Assembly (NCBI RefSeq): GCF_000816305.1
Contig: NZ_CP007773.1
Span: 124,001-188,000, forward strand
Direction of reading: 5' to 3'
Source of the DNA: Campylobacter subantarcticus LMG 24377
GTDB taxonomy: Bacteria; Campylobacterota; Campylobacteria; Campylobacterales; Campylobacteraceae
Length of the DNA stretch: 64,000 nt
Shown here piece after piece: positions 29,525 through 37,797 of the stretch (within the stretch, counting starts at the first letter, position 1; each line of letters begins with the position of its first letter). The notes beneath the pieces are model-generated. The model made no database searches, had not been told where the DNA came from, and saw only the letters and a list, made by a program, of their open reading frames with translations. A program made the translations under genes and the position numbers.

Positions 29525-31453
29525 CTACTCTAAATCCTTAAAATATAATTTAACTTTTTTTATTTTTTGAATATATTGATGCAAATTTTGATTTTCAAGT
29601 TCTTTTTCTAAATTGATAATATTTTTTTCTAAAGTAATCTTTAATGCTTTTGAGTGATCATTTAACATTAAAATCCATTCTAAATGTTCTTTGATCCAAA
29701 GTAGAGTTTTATTAAAAGCATCTTCTTTTGCTTTAGGATTTAATACATAAATTCTAGCAAGGTTGAGTTCAAATTGGGTATTTAGTGAATCTATAACAGA
29801 ACGTAATATTAATTCGTTATTGATTTTTTCTTTGAAAGTGTCTAGTTGTTCTATGATGTTTTTAAAATTATTCTCATCATTGCTTAAAAAATGTAAAGTG
29901 TTAGATATAAAAGCACATTCTTTTTCCAAATATTCACAAATTTTGATTGCCTTGCGGGTTTTGTAAAAAGATTTTAGCATAAGTTCTATTTGCTTAGCGG
30001 AGTTAAGTTTTTCAAGTTTAGTAAAGTGTTTTTGTGGTTCTTTTATTAGTAATTCTTCGCATATTTGTTTAAAAGGTTTTTCTATAGTTCCTTCTATTCT
30101 AGCTCCACCTTCAGTGCAGTTGTATGTTGTGATGTCGAGAACATTTTTAGCATATGATAGTTTCTTTTCTAGTTCAGTTTTAAACATAATCCATGTACTT
30201 GTTGTTGAAATAAATTTAGCACCACCATATGATAAAATTTTTAAACCATAGTCAATTTCTTGAGGATTATAAGTATCATATTTTCCGTAGTGATACTCTT
30301 TGGGGTGAGATGAGCCATCATTAGCATAAGCTAAATCTTGTCCTATGAAGATAATATCTTTATAATCAAGTTTCATTGCTATAAAGTAAGCCATATTAGC
30401 TACACTAGGACATCCTATTAGATATTCAAAATGTTTTAAGTTGAAATATTTATCTAAAGATAATAATCGCTGAACAAACATAAATTTACGTCGATTTTTG
30501 CGTAAGTATGTGATAGTATTTGGGTGTATTACACTTGTTAAAACAAAAACAATATCTTTGTCAAAATCTCCAAAGTCGTTGTTAAAAAATTCAGAAGTTT
30601 CTTTAACTCTTTCTAAAGATAAAACATAATCAGGTTTTATATCGTGTTTTGCTAGGATAGGGTAGGCACTATCAGCGCAAAATATACTAGCTTTGTTAGC
30701 ATATTGTTTTAATAAAGGAAGTTGTTTGATTAAAGATGGACCAGTTGATACTATGATAGCATATTTAGAGCTATTTTTTCTTTTCAGTAGTAATTCTTTA
30801 AAAGAAAAATTAGAAATAATATCAGGAAGGTTGTAAATATAATTTTCAATCCCCATTAATGCATCTTGGGATGAATTTCCTTTTGTAAGAATGGTTTGTT
30901 TGATATATTTTTGCATATTTTGATTTGTTTTTAAAATATCTTCTTGATATCTTTCATAGTAATCACAATGCAAATCCAAAAAATACACGCGCAAGAAATT
31001 AAAAAAAGGACTAGTGGAGCAAAGTTCATTATATATGTTGATATCAACTAAGCTAGTATCTAAAATAATCAAAGCACCATTTTTTAATTCTTCGCTAAAA
31101 TCTAGCAAGTGAAAACTTAGATAAATTAATTCTAATTCTTTTTCAAAAACAACAATCTTTTGCCTATTTTTATTTTGCAAAAGAGCCTTATATAAAATTC
31201 CATTTCCAAAACCATAAAAATAAAGCACCGGATATAAAAGATATTTATCATTATATAAATTTAGCTTTTCATTTAACTCACTCAAGCTATTATTATATAG
31301 CGTATACCCCCCCCCATTATGAATGAAATTAATATCCAAAGGATCATTTCCTTGGAGAATCTGAAAATTTCTTTGTTTAAAATGAAGAAGTTTTTCTTTT
31401 AGTTTTGTATTTTGCAAGGCTTGGATATTTTTTTCAAATATATTCTTGTTCAT
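29525..31453 (-). CDS. maf: Maf family protein (array copy 1), phase-variable G9 tract, in frame
   Basis: This 642-residue Maf/DUF115 protein is the longest copy. A G9 tract encodes NGGGY at about residues 47-49, the same place as in copy 3. With G8 the frame stops after seven codons at TGA, and with G10 at TAA after four, so G9 is the ON state. AIIVSTGPSLIKQLPLLKQY and TEGGARIEGTIEKPF are conserved. It begins two bases after the pseI stop, so it is coupled to pseI expression. Confidence 0.9.
   Translation of the reverse strand: MNKNIFEKNIQALQNTKLKEKLLHFKQRNFQILQGNDPLDINFIHNGGGYTLYNNSLSELNEKLNLYNDKYLLYPVLYFYGFGNGILYKALLQNKNRQKIVVFEKELELIYLSFHLLDFSEELKNGALIILDTSLVDINIYNELCSTSPFFNFLRVYFLDLHCDYYERYQEDILKTNQNMQKYIKQTILTKGNSSQDALMGIENYIYNLPDIISNFSFKELLLKRKNSSKYAIIVSTGPSLIKQLPLLKQYANKASIFCADSAYPILAKHDIKPDYVLSLERVKETSEFFNNDFGDFDKDIVFVLTSVIHPNTITYLRKNRRKFMFVQRLLSLDKYFNLKHFEYLIGCPSVANMAYFIAMKLDYKDIIFIGQDLAYANDGSSHPKEYHYGKYDTYNPQEIDYGLKILSYGGAKFISTTSTWIMFKTELEKKLSYAKNVLDITTYNCTEGGARIEGTIEKPFKQICEELLIKEPQKHFTKLEKLNSAKQIELMLKSFYKTRKAIKICEYLEKECAFISNTLHFLSNDENNFKNIIEQLDTFKEKINNELILRSVIDSLNTQFELNLARIYVLNPKAKEDAFNKTLLWIKEHLEWILMLNDHSKALKITLEKNIINLEKELENQNLHQYIQKIKKVKLYFKDLE
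31307..31315 (-). repeat. G9 contingency tract in Maf copy 1
   Basis: Nine C on the plus strand, G9 on the sense strand, lie about 138 bases into the gene. This is the position homologous to the tract in copy 3. A length change of one base closes the frame. Confidence 0.92.
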
Positions 31454-31455
31454 TT

Positions 31456-32490
31456 TTATCCTTTAAAGTGCTTTTGCTCTAATGCTGTGCCAAATTCTAT
31501 ATTACAATTGGCTTTTTTACCAAGTATGATAGGCAAAAACTTAGGATGTAAGCCTAGGCTTGGTCTTACGCTTTTTACATTTTCTAGTGTAAAAATTTCA
31601 CCTTTTTTAATATCTTTGCTAGCATATAAGCTTCTTGCAAAATGGCGATTTTTTAAAGTTTTTTCATCCATGGCTAAACTAACATCGCCTAGTGTTTGTT
31701 CGCTTTTTCTTACCATGTCACACATTTGTTTAAATGCTTCAAAATCAAGGCTAAATTTCGCATCAGCACTATTTAGAGTTTTATCTAGTATAAAGTGTTT
31801 TTCTATCACTCTTGCGCCTAGTGCTACAGCTAAAACAGGGGCTAAAAAACCTTCACTATGATCGCTTAGGCCCACTGTGGTTTTAAATTTTTCTTGTAGA
31901 GTTTTTATAGCATTTAAATTTAGATCGCATATTTGTGAAGGATAAGCTGAAGTACATTTAAGCAAGATTAGATCAGGGTTGTTTTCTTCTTGAAAAATTT
32001 TAGCAATCATTTCAAGTTCTTCTTCATAAGCAATGCCAGTGGAAACTAAAGTTGGTTTATTTTCTTTTGCAATAAATCGCACAAAGTCATAATCATTGAC
32101 TTCAAAAGAAGCGATTTTATAAGCAGGTGGGTTAAATTGTCTTAAAAACTCTACATCTTGTTTAGAAAAAGGGCTAGAAAAGCAGATTAAACCTTCATTT
32201 TTAGCACATTCAAAAAGTTTTTCATGCCATTCATATGGCGTTTTAGCTTCCTCGTATAATTCATATAGTTTTCTTCCATGCCATAAACCACCTTTGATGA
32301 TAAAATCTTTTTTATTAGAATTAAGCGTTAAGCTATCTGGAGTATAGGTTTGTATTTTTATAGCATCAGCTCCTGCTTTTTTGGCTGCTTGTATGGTTTT
32401 TAAAGCCACTTCAAGGCTATTTGCATGGTTGGCTGAAAGCTCGGCAATGATGAAAACTTTTTCATCTAAATTAAAATTTTCTATAAACAT
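31456..32490 (-). CDS. pseI: Pseudaminic acid synthase
   Basis: PseI condenses phosphoenolpyruvate with 2,4-diacetamido-2,4,6-trideoxy-L-altrose to make pseudaminic acid, the main flagellin sugar. The 344-residue protein has the NeuB domain (VFIIAELSANHANSLEVALK near 12-31; KIQTYTPDSLTL; VGLSDHSEGFLAPVLAVALG near 210-229; EKHFILDK) and a C-terminal SAF/antifreeze domain (RSLYASKDIKKGEIFTLENV near 282-301). The residue pattern fits PseI rather than NeuB or LegI, from close resemblance to the C. jejuni enzyme. It leads the Maf operon. The other pse genes are not in this window. Confidence 0.9.
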   Translation of the reverse strand: MFIENFNLDEKVFIIAELSANHANSLEVALKTIQAAKKAGADAIKIQTYTPDSLTLNSNKKDFIIKGGLWHGRKLYELYEEAKTPYEWHEKLFECAKNEGLICFSSPFSKQDVEFLRQFNPPAYKIASFEVNDYDFVRFIAKENKPTLVSTGIAYEEELEMIAKIFQEENNPDLILLKCTSAYPSQICDLNLNAIKTLQEKFKTTVGLSDHSEGFLAPVLAVALGARVIEKHFILDKTLNSADAKFSLDFEAFKQMCDMVRKSEQTLGDVSLAMDEKTLKNRHFARSLYASKDIKKGEIFTLENVKSVRPSLGLHPKFLPIILGKKANCNIEFGTALEQKHFKG

Positions 32491-32513
32491 TAAAAGCCTT
32501 TTAGTAAATCAAA

Positions 32514-32519
32514 ATTATA
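32514..32519 (-). promoter_or_regulatory. Candidate pseI-Maf operon -10 box
   Basis: TATAAT reads on the minus strand 24 bases before the pseI start, after a T/A-rich stretch. Confidence 0.5.
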
Positions 32520-32606
32520 GTATTTTATATTTTAATTATTAATTTATTATGATTAAAGGTTTATTTAGTAAAATAAATTTATTATAAGTTTATTAAGGAA
32601 AAGACT

Positions 32607-33029
32607 ATGACTAAAACACTTGAGTATTCTATCTATCATTTTTTTGAACATATTTTAAAATTAAAAATTTCACAAAAAAGCGTGATTAGAGGTGAGCTTT
32701 ATGGGGCATCTATACCTTTATATTTTAAAGATGATGAATATAGTTTTTATTTATTTTTTCAAAAGCAAGCTTTAAATGAAATTGCGCAATTTTTACTGCA
32801 TGAAGAATTAAAAGAGGATGGATTGGCTGATTTGGTAAAAGAAGTAGCTAATCAAATCATAGGTTATGCTAAAAAGCTACTTAATGATACCAACGGAAAA
32901 GATGAGTATCGTTTAGGAGTTCCTGAGTATTTAGGGCGCATTGATGGATTTTCAAAAGTCAAACTTAAAGAAAAATTTACTTATGAGGTAAAAAATGCTT
33001 CCTTTAGAATAGGTTATAAAAAAATATGA
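32607..33029 (+). CDS. CheX-like chemotaxis or flagellar protein
   Basis: The 140-residue cytoplasmic protein has the length and alpha/beta character of the CheX/CheC phosphatase fold. One segment, EDGLADLVKEVANQIIGYAKKLL, near 73-95 resembles the conserved E-x2-N helix that carries the catalytic residues (E and N are present). Direct linkage to fliN by an ATGA overlap supports a role at the flagellar switch, for example CheY-P dephosphorylation. This function is inferred and not proven. A ribosome site TTAAGGAAAAGAC precedes the ATG. Confidence 0.65.
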   Translation: MTKTLEYSIYHFFEHILKLKISQKSVIRGELYGASIPLYFKDDEYSFYLFFQKQALNEIAQFLLHEELKEDGLADLVKEVANQIIGYAKKLLNDTNGKDEYRLGVPEYLGRIDGFSKVKLKEKFTYEVKNASFRIGYKKI

Positions 33030-33322
33030 TAGAAGACCATTTAGGATTATTGCAATCTTATGAAGATATTTTAGATATCAGTGTAGATTTTGTGAGTGAG
33101 CTTGGTACAACCAATATGAGCGTAAAAGAACTTTTAAAACTAGAAGTAGGTTCTGTGATAGATCTTGAAAAGCCAGCAGGTGAGAGCGTGGAGCTTTACC
33201 TCAATAAAAGGATATTTGGAAAAGGCGAGGTAATGGTATATGAGAAAAACCTTGCTATAAGGATCAATGAAATTTTAGATTCAAAATCAGTATTGCAGTA
33301 TTTCAAAAAAGAATTGCAATGA
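33026..33322 (+). CDS. fliN: Flagellar motor switch protein FliN
   Basis: FliN forms the lower C-ring and helps bind CheY-P. The 98-residue product is essentially the SpoA domain: LDISVDFVSELGTTNMSVKELLKLEVGSV-like helix and strand, followed by GKGEVMVYEKNLAIRINEIL near 70-90, both diagnostic. The gene overlaps its neighbours by four bases on both sides (ATGA). I recall the same three-gene arrangement in C. jejuni. Confidence 0.93.
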   Translation: MIEDHLGLLQSYEDILDISVDFVSELGTTNMSVKELLKLEVGSVIDLEKPAGESVELYLNKRIFGKGEVMVYEKNLAIRINEILDSKSVLQYFKKELQ

Positions 33323-34068
33323 AAATATTTTGGATTTTGCTGCTAGCATTGCCACTTTTGGGGGCAAAAATTCTTAATTACAATATCTACCCAAGAGAAG
33401 ATAGGGTAGATATCACTTTTTCTTTTGACACACCTTATAAAGAAGGGATAAGCCAGAAAAAGAAAAATGATATTGTTATTTTTACTTTAGATGCTAAAAC
33501 TGCAAAAGAAGAAGATAAGGTATTAAATTCAAATATCATCAAAAAAATCAAGATCTTTTCAGAAGGACAAAAGACTTTCATCGCTTTGAGTGTTGGTGAT
33601 AAAATAGAAATTAGCGCTGATAGCATAGGAGAATACGGCTTAAGATTGCGCGCGCAAAAAGAGGGTGCAAATTTAACGAGCAAAAAAACCACAGAGGAAA
33701 AAACTAAGGAAATGAATGTACAAGAGTATGATTTTACAAATTATATTTTAGTGTTGAGTGTTTTGATTCTTTTACTTGTAGGGCTTTGGTTTTTAAAAAT
33801 GTATTTAAGACAAAAGCATCCACTAGATCGAAATTTTAATTTAATCTTTCAGCGTCCATTAGATAGGCATAATCAATTAGTTGTATTTGAATACGGATTA
33901 AAACGCTATACGATGATTATTGGTAATTCAAATATAGTTTTAGAGACAAGTCAAGCCACAATGAAAAGCGAAGAAGTGACTAAAACTCCATCAAAGTCAA
34001 AAGAGAGGGATTTTGACTCTTACTTTGAAGAAAACAAGCAAAGATTACAAAATTTACTTTCAAAGTAA
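33319..34068 (+). CDS. FliO-like membrane protein with periplasmic domain
   Basis: The 249-residue protein has an N-terminal signal sequence (about 1-16, ending LLGAK), a periplasmic beta-rich part (about 17-135), a transmembrane helix (about 141-160) and a cytoplasmic tail. The tail starts with a basic stretch, and its segment QLVVFEYGLKRYTMIIGNSN near 193-212 matches the conserved beta motif of FliO, the export-gate assembly factor. The position directly after fliN fits fliO in other bacteria. The large periplasmic extension is absent from enterobacterial FliO. FliO is the best call; I am not certain. Confidence 0.65.
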   Translation: MKIFWILLLALPLLGAKILNYNIYPREDRVDITFSFDTPYKEGISQKKKNDIVIFTLDAKTAKEEDKVLNSNIIKKIKIFSEGQKTFIALSVGDKIEISADSIGEYGLRLRAQKEGANLTSKKTTEEKTKEMNVQEYDFTNYILVLSVLILLLVGLWFLKMYLRQKHPLDRNFNLIFQRPLDRHNQLVVFEYGLKRYTMIIGNSNIVLETSQATMKSEEVTKTPSKSKERDFDSYFEENKQRLQNLLSK

Positions 34069-34076
34069 AATAATAT

Positions 34077-35573
34077 TTAGCCTTTTTGATTAAAAGCTAA
34101 AATAATTAGTTTTGGCTTTGATATTTTTTTAATCTCTTCTTTCGAAAAATAAATTTGCTTTTTATCTGAGTAGATATACAAAGTATGATTTTTTAGTCTA
34201 AAATCAAGATTTATATCAGTATCCTTTGCTAATTTTTTTGCTAATGCTAGAATGAAATTAAGCCAAGCTAATATATGGTTATTTGGCAATAATTCTTTAA
34301 AATATTCTATAGTAAGGGAATTTATTTTTTTACCATTAGCCTTTAAAAGAGTTGCAATAAGTAAAATTTCTTTGTGTGAAAAACCAAAATGCAAACCATT
34401 TAAAGCCGTATAAGCACTATGCTCATTAGCAAAATAAAAATTAATTTTTTCGCCTATGCGGACTAGTTTGGCAGCATTTAAAAGATCTTTTTTAAAACTA
34501 GTATCAACTTTATGAATAGGCGAAAGTGTATCAAATAATTTATTTGCAAAATATACACTTTTATCATTATAGTTTATACTAAAACGATCTTGTAAAGATT
34601 TTAAACTCGGGTTAAAATTAGGTGGAAATTTAGCATTAAATTTTAAAAAGTCAGTGGTGTCATTTTTTATCTTGGTATATTTTTGAAAAAGATTAGACAA
34701 AAATACACCTTCTCTTACACCCACTGTAGAGGTGATGATATTTTTTGCTTTTAATTTTTTTGCCAATGCTAGAAAGATTACACAGCCTTCTTTTATGGTG
34801 TCAAAACGATCTTTTTTGATATTAAAATCAACTAAATTTTCAGCATTTTGAATTTTTTCTATGTGATTTTTTTCTTTTTCAAAGTTATAGCTAAAATTGT
34901 GAATCATTTTTAAAGGATAGGAATTTTTTTTCATTATAGAATTTGACAATGCCCTTAAACTCCCACCTATAGCGATGATATTATCATTTTGAAAATGTTT
35001 TGGAACTTGCGCTAGTGCTTCTTGTATAAATTGATCTAGAGCATTCAATCTTTTAGTATCATAAAAAATTTCTTTTAATCTTACTGTGCCAAGATCAAGT
35101 GAAATACAATCTATAATTCTACCCTCTTTAATCAAGCAAAGTTCAGTGGAGCCACCACCTATATCTATAGTGGCAGCATTTTGAATGTTTGATAACAAAT
35201 TTAGCACAGCAAGACCACCGAAAAACGATTCTGTTTTTCCATTAATACATTTTATATTTAAACCCACATTTTTTGCTATTCTAGTAATGAATTCTTTTGC
35301 ATTAGGTGCATCTCTTAGTGCAGAAGTTCCAACAGTAATAATTTTCCTACATTTTTCTTTTAATGCTTTTTCTTTAAAATAAGCTAGCGCCTTTTCAGCC
35401 TTAAGCATGGCTTCTTCTTGGAGGATTTTATTGTTATTGTAAGCATTTTCTCCAAGTCTTACTTTCTTTTTGTACTCACTACAAATAAAAAAACCATATC
35501 TCGATGTCCTTTCAAAAACAACCATACGAACGGAGTTGGATCCAAGGTCAATTACTGCTGTTTTTTTAGCCAT
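34077..35573 (-). CDS. ppx: Ppx/GppA family exopolyphosphatase or guanosine pentaphosphatase
   Basis: This 498-residue member of the ASKHA sugar-kinase-like fold hydrolyses inorganic polyphosphate and/or pppGpp. The phosphate-1 loop VIDLGSNSVRMVVFE lies near 7-21, and the second loop TIDIGGGSTELCLI near 137-150. A conserved TVGTSALRDAPN segment is near 82-93. The C-terminal HD-like helical part is divergent. It links to the stringent response and stress survival. The ATG overlaps the ferredoxin stop as TAATG. Confidence 0.9.
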   Translation of the reverse strand: MAKKTAVIDLGSNSVRMVVFERTSRYGFFICSEYKKKVRLGENAYNNNKILQEEAMLKAEKALAYFKEKALKEKCRKIITVGTSALRDAPNAKEFITRIAKNVGLNIKCINGKTESFFGGLAVLNLLSNIQNAATIDIGGGSTELCLIKEGRIIDCISLDLGTVRLKEIFYDTKRLNALDQFIQEALAQVPKHFQNDNIIAIGGSLRALSNSIMKKNSYPLKMIHNFSYNFEKEKNHIEKIQNAENLVDFNIKKDRFDTIKEGCVIFLALAKKLKAKNIITSTVGVREGVFLSNLFQKYTKIKNDTTDFLKFNAKFPPNFNPSLKSLQDRFSINYNDKSVYFANKLFDTLSPIHKVDTSFKKDLLNAAKLVRIGEKINFYFANEHSAYTALNGLHFGFSHKEILLIATLLKANGKKINSLTIEYFKELLPNNHILAWLNFILALAKKLAKDTDINLDFRLKNHTLYIYSDKKQIYFSKEEIKKISKPKLIILAFNQKG

Positions 35574-35818
35574 TAAATATCTTTATTTTTATGTTTTAAG
35601 CGAAGCTCATCAATGCTTTCTACATTATCAGGATCAGGTATGATACAATCTACTGGGCAGGCTACTATACAGGCTGGTTCTGAAAATTCATTTACACATT
35701 CAGTGCATAAATCAGGATCTATGACATAGATTGGATCATTATCATAAATTGCTTCATCTGGGCATTCTTCTCTGCATGCATCACAAGATATACACTCTCT
35801 AGTGATTAAAAGTGACAT
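35573..35818 (-). CDS. fdxB: YfhL-type 2[4Fe-4S] ferredoxin
   Basis: This small 81-residue electron carrier has two cluster motifs. The first, CISCDACREECP, lies at residues 9-20. The second has CTEC at 37-40 and CIVACPVDC near 49-57, with an eight-residue insertion of the Alvin/YfhL type. It is cytoplasmic. The neighbouring ppx gene overlaps its stop by one base; the order with cosR upstream is kept in C. jejuni as I recall. The partner enzyme is unknown. Confidence 0.92.
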   Translation of the reverse strand: MSLLITRECISCDACREECPDEAIYDNDPIYVIDPDLCTECVNEFSEPACIVACPVDCIIPDPDNVESIDELRLKHKNKDI

Positions 35819-35898
35819 ACTTTTCCTTTTATGAGTAATAAAGCAAACTTATACTATATAAAAACTTATAGTTAATTTAAAAAGAGGGAAAAATATTT

Positions 35899-35930
35899 AA
35901 TTTTTAGAATGATTTATCATTCTAAAAATT
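35899..35930 (-). terminator. cosR terminator
   Basis: AATTTTTAGAATGA (35899-35912) and TCATTCTAAAAATT (35917-35930) form a perfect 14-bp stem with a four-base loop, just after the cosR stop. On the minus strand it is followed by AAATATTTTTCC. Confidence 0.8.
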
Positions 35931-35932
35931 TT

Positions 35933-36607
35933 TCAGTTAGTTTTTTTAGGAAAACAAAAGCGATATCCTCTGCGGCGTACAGTTTCTATAGTAGAAATAT
36001 TAAGAGGTTTATCCATTTTTTGTCTTATTTGATTGATTGCAACTTCTATAACATTTGGAGTTACAAGTTCAGGTTCTTCCCAAATAGCATCTAAAAGCTG
36101 TTCTTTTGATACGATTTGATCAGAGTGTCTAGCAAGGTGAGTTAAAACTTCAAAAGGTTTTCCTTTTAATTCTATGTCTTTTCCTTGGTAGGTGATTTTT
36201 TCTTCATCAGGATCAATCACTAAATCATCAATTTTAATCACATTAGTTCCGCCAAATCTAAGCCTAGCTTCGATTCTTGTCATTAAAATTTCAAAATCCA
36301 AAGGTTTTTTTATATAATCATCCGCTCCAGCTTTTAAAGCTTTGATTTCATTTTCTTTATCTGCTTTTGCGCATATTGTTACTATAGCAGTTCTTGGAGA
36401 TTTTTGTTTGATGACATTGATCAAATCACTTGCATCATTATTGCCAATAGTCCAATTTGATAATACTAAATCATAGTGTCTAATACCTATAAAATACTCA
36501 GCGTCTTTAAAATTTTCCGAAGTATCACTTTGGTAGCCAAACTCATTTAAAGTGTTTGATAAAGTATTATTAAGTGATGCTTCATCTTCTACAACTAAAA
36601 TACGCAT
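35933..36607 (-). CDS. cosR: Orphan response regulator CosR, oxidative-stress regulator
   Basis: CosR is an OmpR-type DNA-binding regulator, essential in C. jejuni, that tunes oxidative-stress genes and efflux. The 224-residue product has a receiver domain (1-118) and a winged-helix domain (125-220, with ELKGKPFEVLTHLARH and the recognition part NVIEVAINQIRQKM). The phospho-acceptor position is Asn51 (LVLSNW) instead of Asp, so control by phosphorylation is not expected, as reported for CosR. No histidine kinase is adjacent. Confidence 0.95.
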   Translation of the reverse strand: MRILVVEDEASLNNTLSNTLNEFGYQSDTSENFKDAEYFIGIRHYDLVLSNWTIGNNDASDLINVIKQKSPRTAIVTICAKADKENEIKALKAGADDYIKKPLDFEILMTRIEARLRFGGTNVIKIDDLVIDPDEEKITYQGKDIELKGKPFEVLTHLARHSDQIVSKEQLLDAIWEEPELVTPNVIEVAINQIRQKMDKPLNISTIETVRRRGYRFCFPKKTN

Positions 36608-36638
36608 TTTATTCCTTTGAAGATAGTTTTAGTGCAGA

Positions 36639-36644
36639 AGTATA
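36639..36644 (-). promoter_or_regulatory. Candidate cosR -10 box
   Basis: The minus strand reads TGTTATACT, a TG-extended -10 box 32 bases before the cosR start. Confidence 0.5.
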
Positions 36645-36684
36645 ACACAAATTAAGCAAATATTCAAAATTCTTTAAAAAAAAT

Positions 36685-37002
36685 TTAATATTTTTTGCTT
36701 AGACTAGCTCCAACACATGCATTTTTAATAATATCAGTCTTATAGCAAGTAATATTTATAAATTGAAGTTTTTTATGATGTTTTTTTATATCTTTGCATA
36801 TGTATTTTAAAGATTTTTCTATGGTTTTAAATTTTTTCTTTTTATAGATTTTTTCTATTCTAGTGCATAATTTTGCATAATCTAAAAATTTCTTACTTTT
36901 AGCTTCTAATTCTATCAAGACTTTTTGCTCTTGGATTCTTTCAAAATCCAAGAGTCCTATAATACATTTAAACTCTAAGCTAATTTTTATATGACTTTGC
37001 AC
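36685..37002 (-). CDS. folB: Dihydroneopterin aldolase-like protein
   Basis: FolB cleaves dihydroneopterin in folate synthesis. The 105-residue length and the N-terminal HIKISLEFKCIIGLLDFERI match the T-fold family start, which normally reads G-I-x-x-E-R/Q with the Glu as ligand. The C-terminal part has CYKTDIIKNACVGASL, where the catalytic Lys and the V-A/G-V end are expected. The protein is very basic and diverged in the middle, so activity is likely and not certain. It overlaps plsY by 16 bases. Confidence 0.8.
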   Translation of the reverse strand: MQSHIKISLEFKCIIGLLDFERIQEQKVLIELEAKSKKFLDYAKLCTRIEKIYKKKKFKTIEKSLKYICKDIKKHHKKLQFINITCYKTDIIKNACVGASLSKKY

Positions 37003-37598
37003 TCTTGTTTTCCAATTAATCTTAAAATATTTGGTATGTGCTTATAAATAATTATAAAAGCAATGATGAAAATTGGTGCGTGGGTATTAATCACAGGCAT
37101 ATCATAATGAAATACAAAAGAAGTTGTAATTAAAACAATCAAAGCTCCAAGTGAGGCCAAGCTTGAAATTTTAAACACTTTACCTATAATAAACCAAGCC
37201 AAAACCGCGCATATAATCTCAAAAGGTAAAAATACTGCTAAAACTCCAGCTCCAGTAGCTACTCCTTTGCCACCTTCAAATTTTAAATAAGGAGAAAAAC
37301 AATGACCAAATACCGCTAAAATAGCCATGGCCCATAAGATATTTTCATCATAGCCTATAAATTTTGCTACCAATATAGGTATAATTCCTTTAAGTGTATC
37401 TAAAATAACAGTTGCAACAGCAAGTGTTTTAGCAAGCTTAGGGTTACTTTCTTTTACCACTCTTAAAACATTAGTGGCGCCTATACTTTTACTGCCTGCA
37501 TTTTTAATATTTGTTTTAGCAAAAATTTGAGCTAATAAAAGCCCAAATGGTATAGCACCTATGAGATAAGCCAAAAGATAGATTATTAAATTTTCCAT
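36987..37598 (-). CDS. plsY: Acyl-phosphate:glycerol-3-phosphate acyltransferase
   Basis: PlsY is an inner-membrane enzyme that starts phospholipid synthesis by moving the acyl group from acyl-phosphate to glycerol-3-phosphate. The 203-residue protein has about five to seven helices. The three conserved loops are visible: GAIPFGLLLA with the NAGSKSIGATNVLR motif near 33-46, FEGGKGVATGAGVL near 107-120, and the third loop near 165-190 around IIYKHIPNILRLIGKQE. The minus-strand start is at 37598 with an AGGAAAAAAGT leader. Confidence 0.94.
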   Translation of the reverse strand: MENLIIYLLAYLIGAIPFGLLLAQIFAKTNIKNAGSKSIGATNVLRVVKESNPKLAKTLAVATVILDTLKGIIPILVAKFIGYDENILWAMAILAVFGHCFSPYLKFEGGKGVATGAGVLAVFLPFEIICAVLAWFIIGKVFKISSLASLGALIVLITTSFVFHYDMPVINTHAPIFIIAFIIIYKHIPNILRLIGKQECKVI

Positions 37599-37679
37599 TT
37601 ACTTTTTTCCTAAGATTTTTGTAAAACTCTGTAATAATAGCAAAAAACCCTGAAATAAATATTTAAGAGATATTTTATC

Positions 37680-37694
37680 TTATAATAATTTTTA
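37680..37694. promoter_or_regulatory. Possible PerR/Fur-type box between plsY and the peroxidase
   Basis: TTATAATAATTTTTA matches 13 of 15 bases of the PerR 7-1-7 inverted repeat TTATAATNATTATAA. It lies about 104 bases before the peroxidase start, in a very AT-rich region where chance matches are common. The link is suggestive only. Confidence 0.3.
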
Positions 37695-37797
37695 TTGTTA
37701 AATAGAAATTTTTTATATTATTTAAAGAAAATTATAGATATATTTTTAATAAGTTTATTTTAAATAGGCTTTATTTTATCTTATTTAGGAGTAGATA

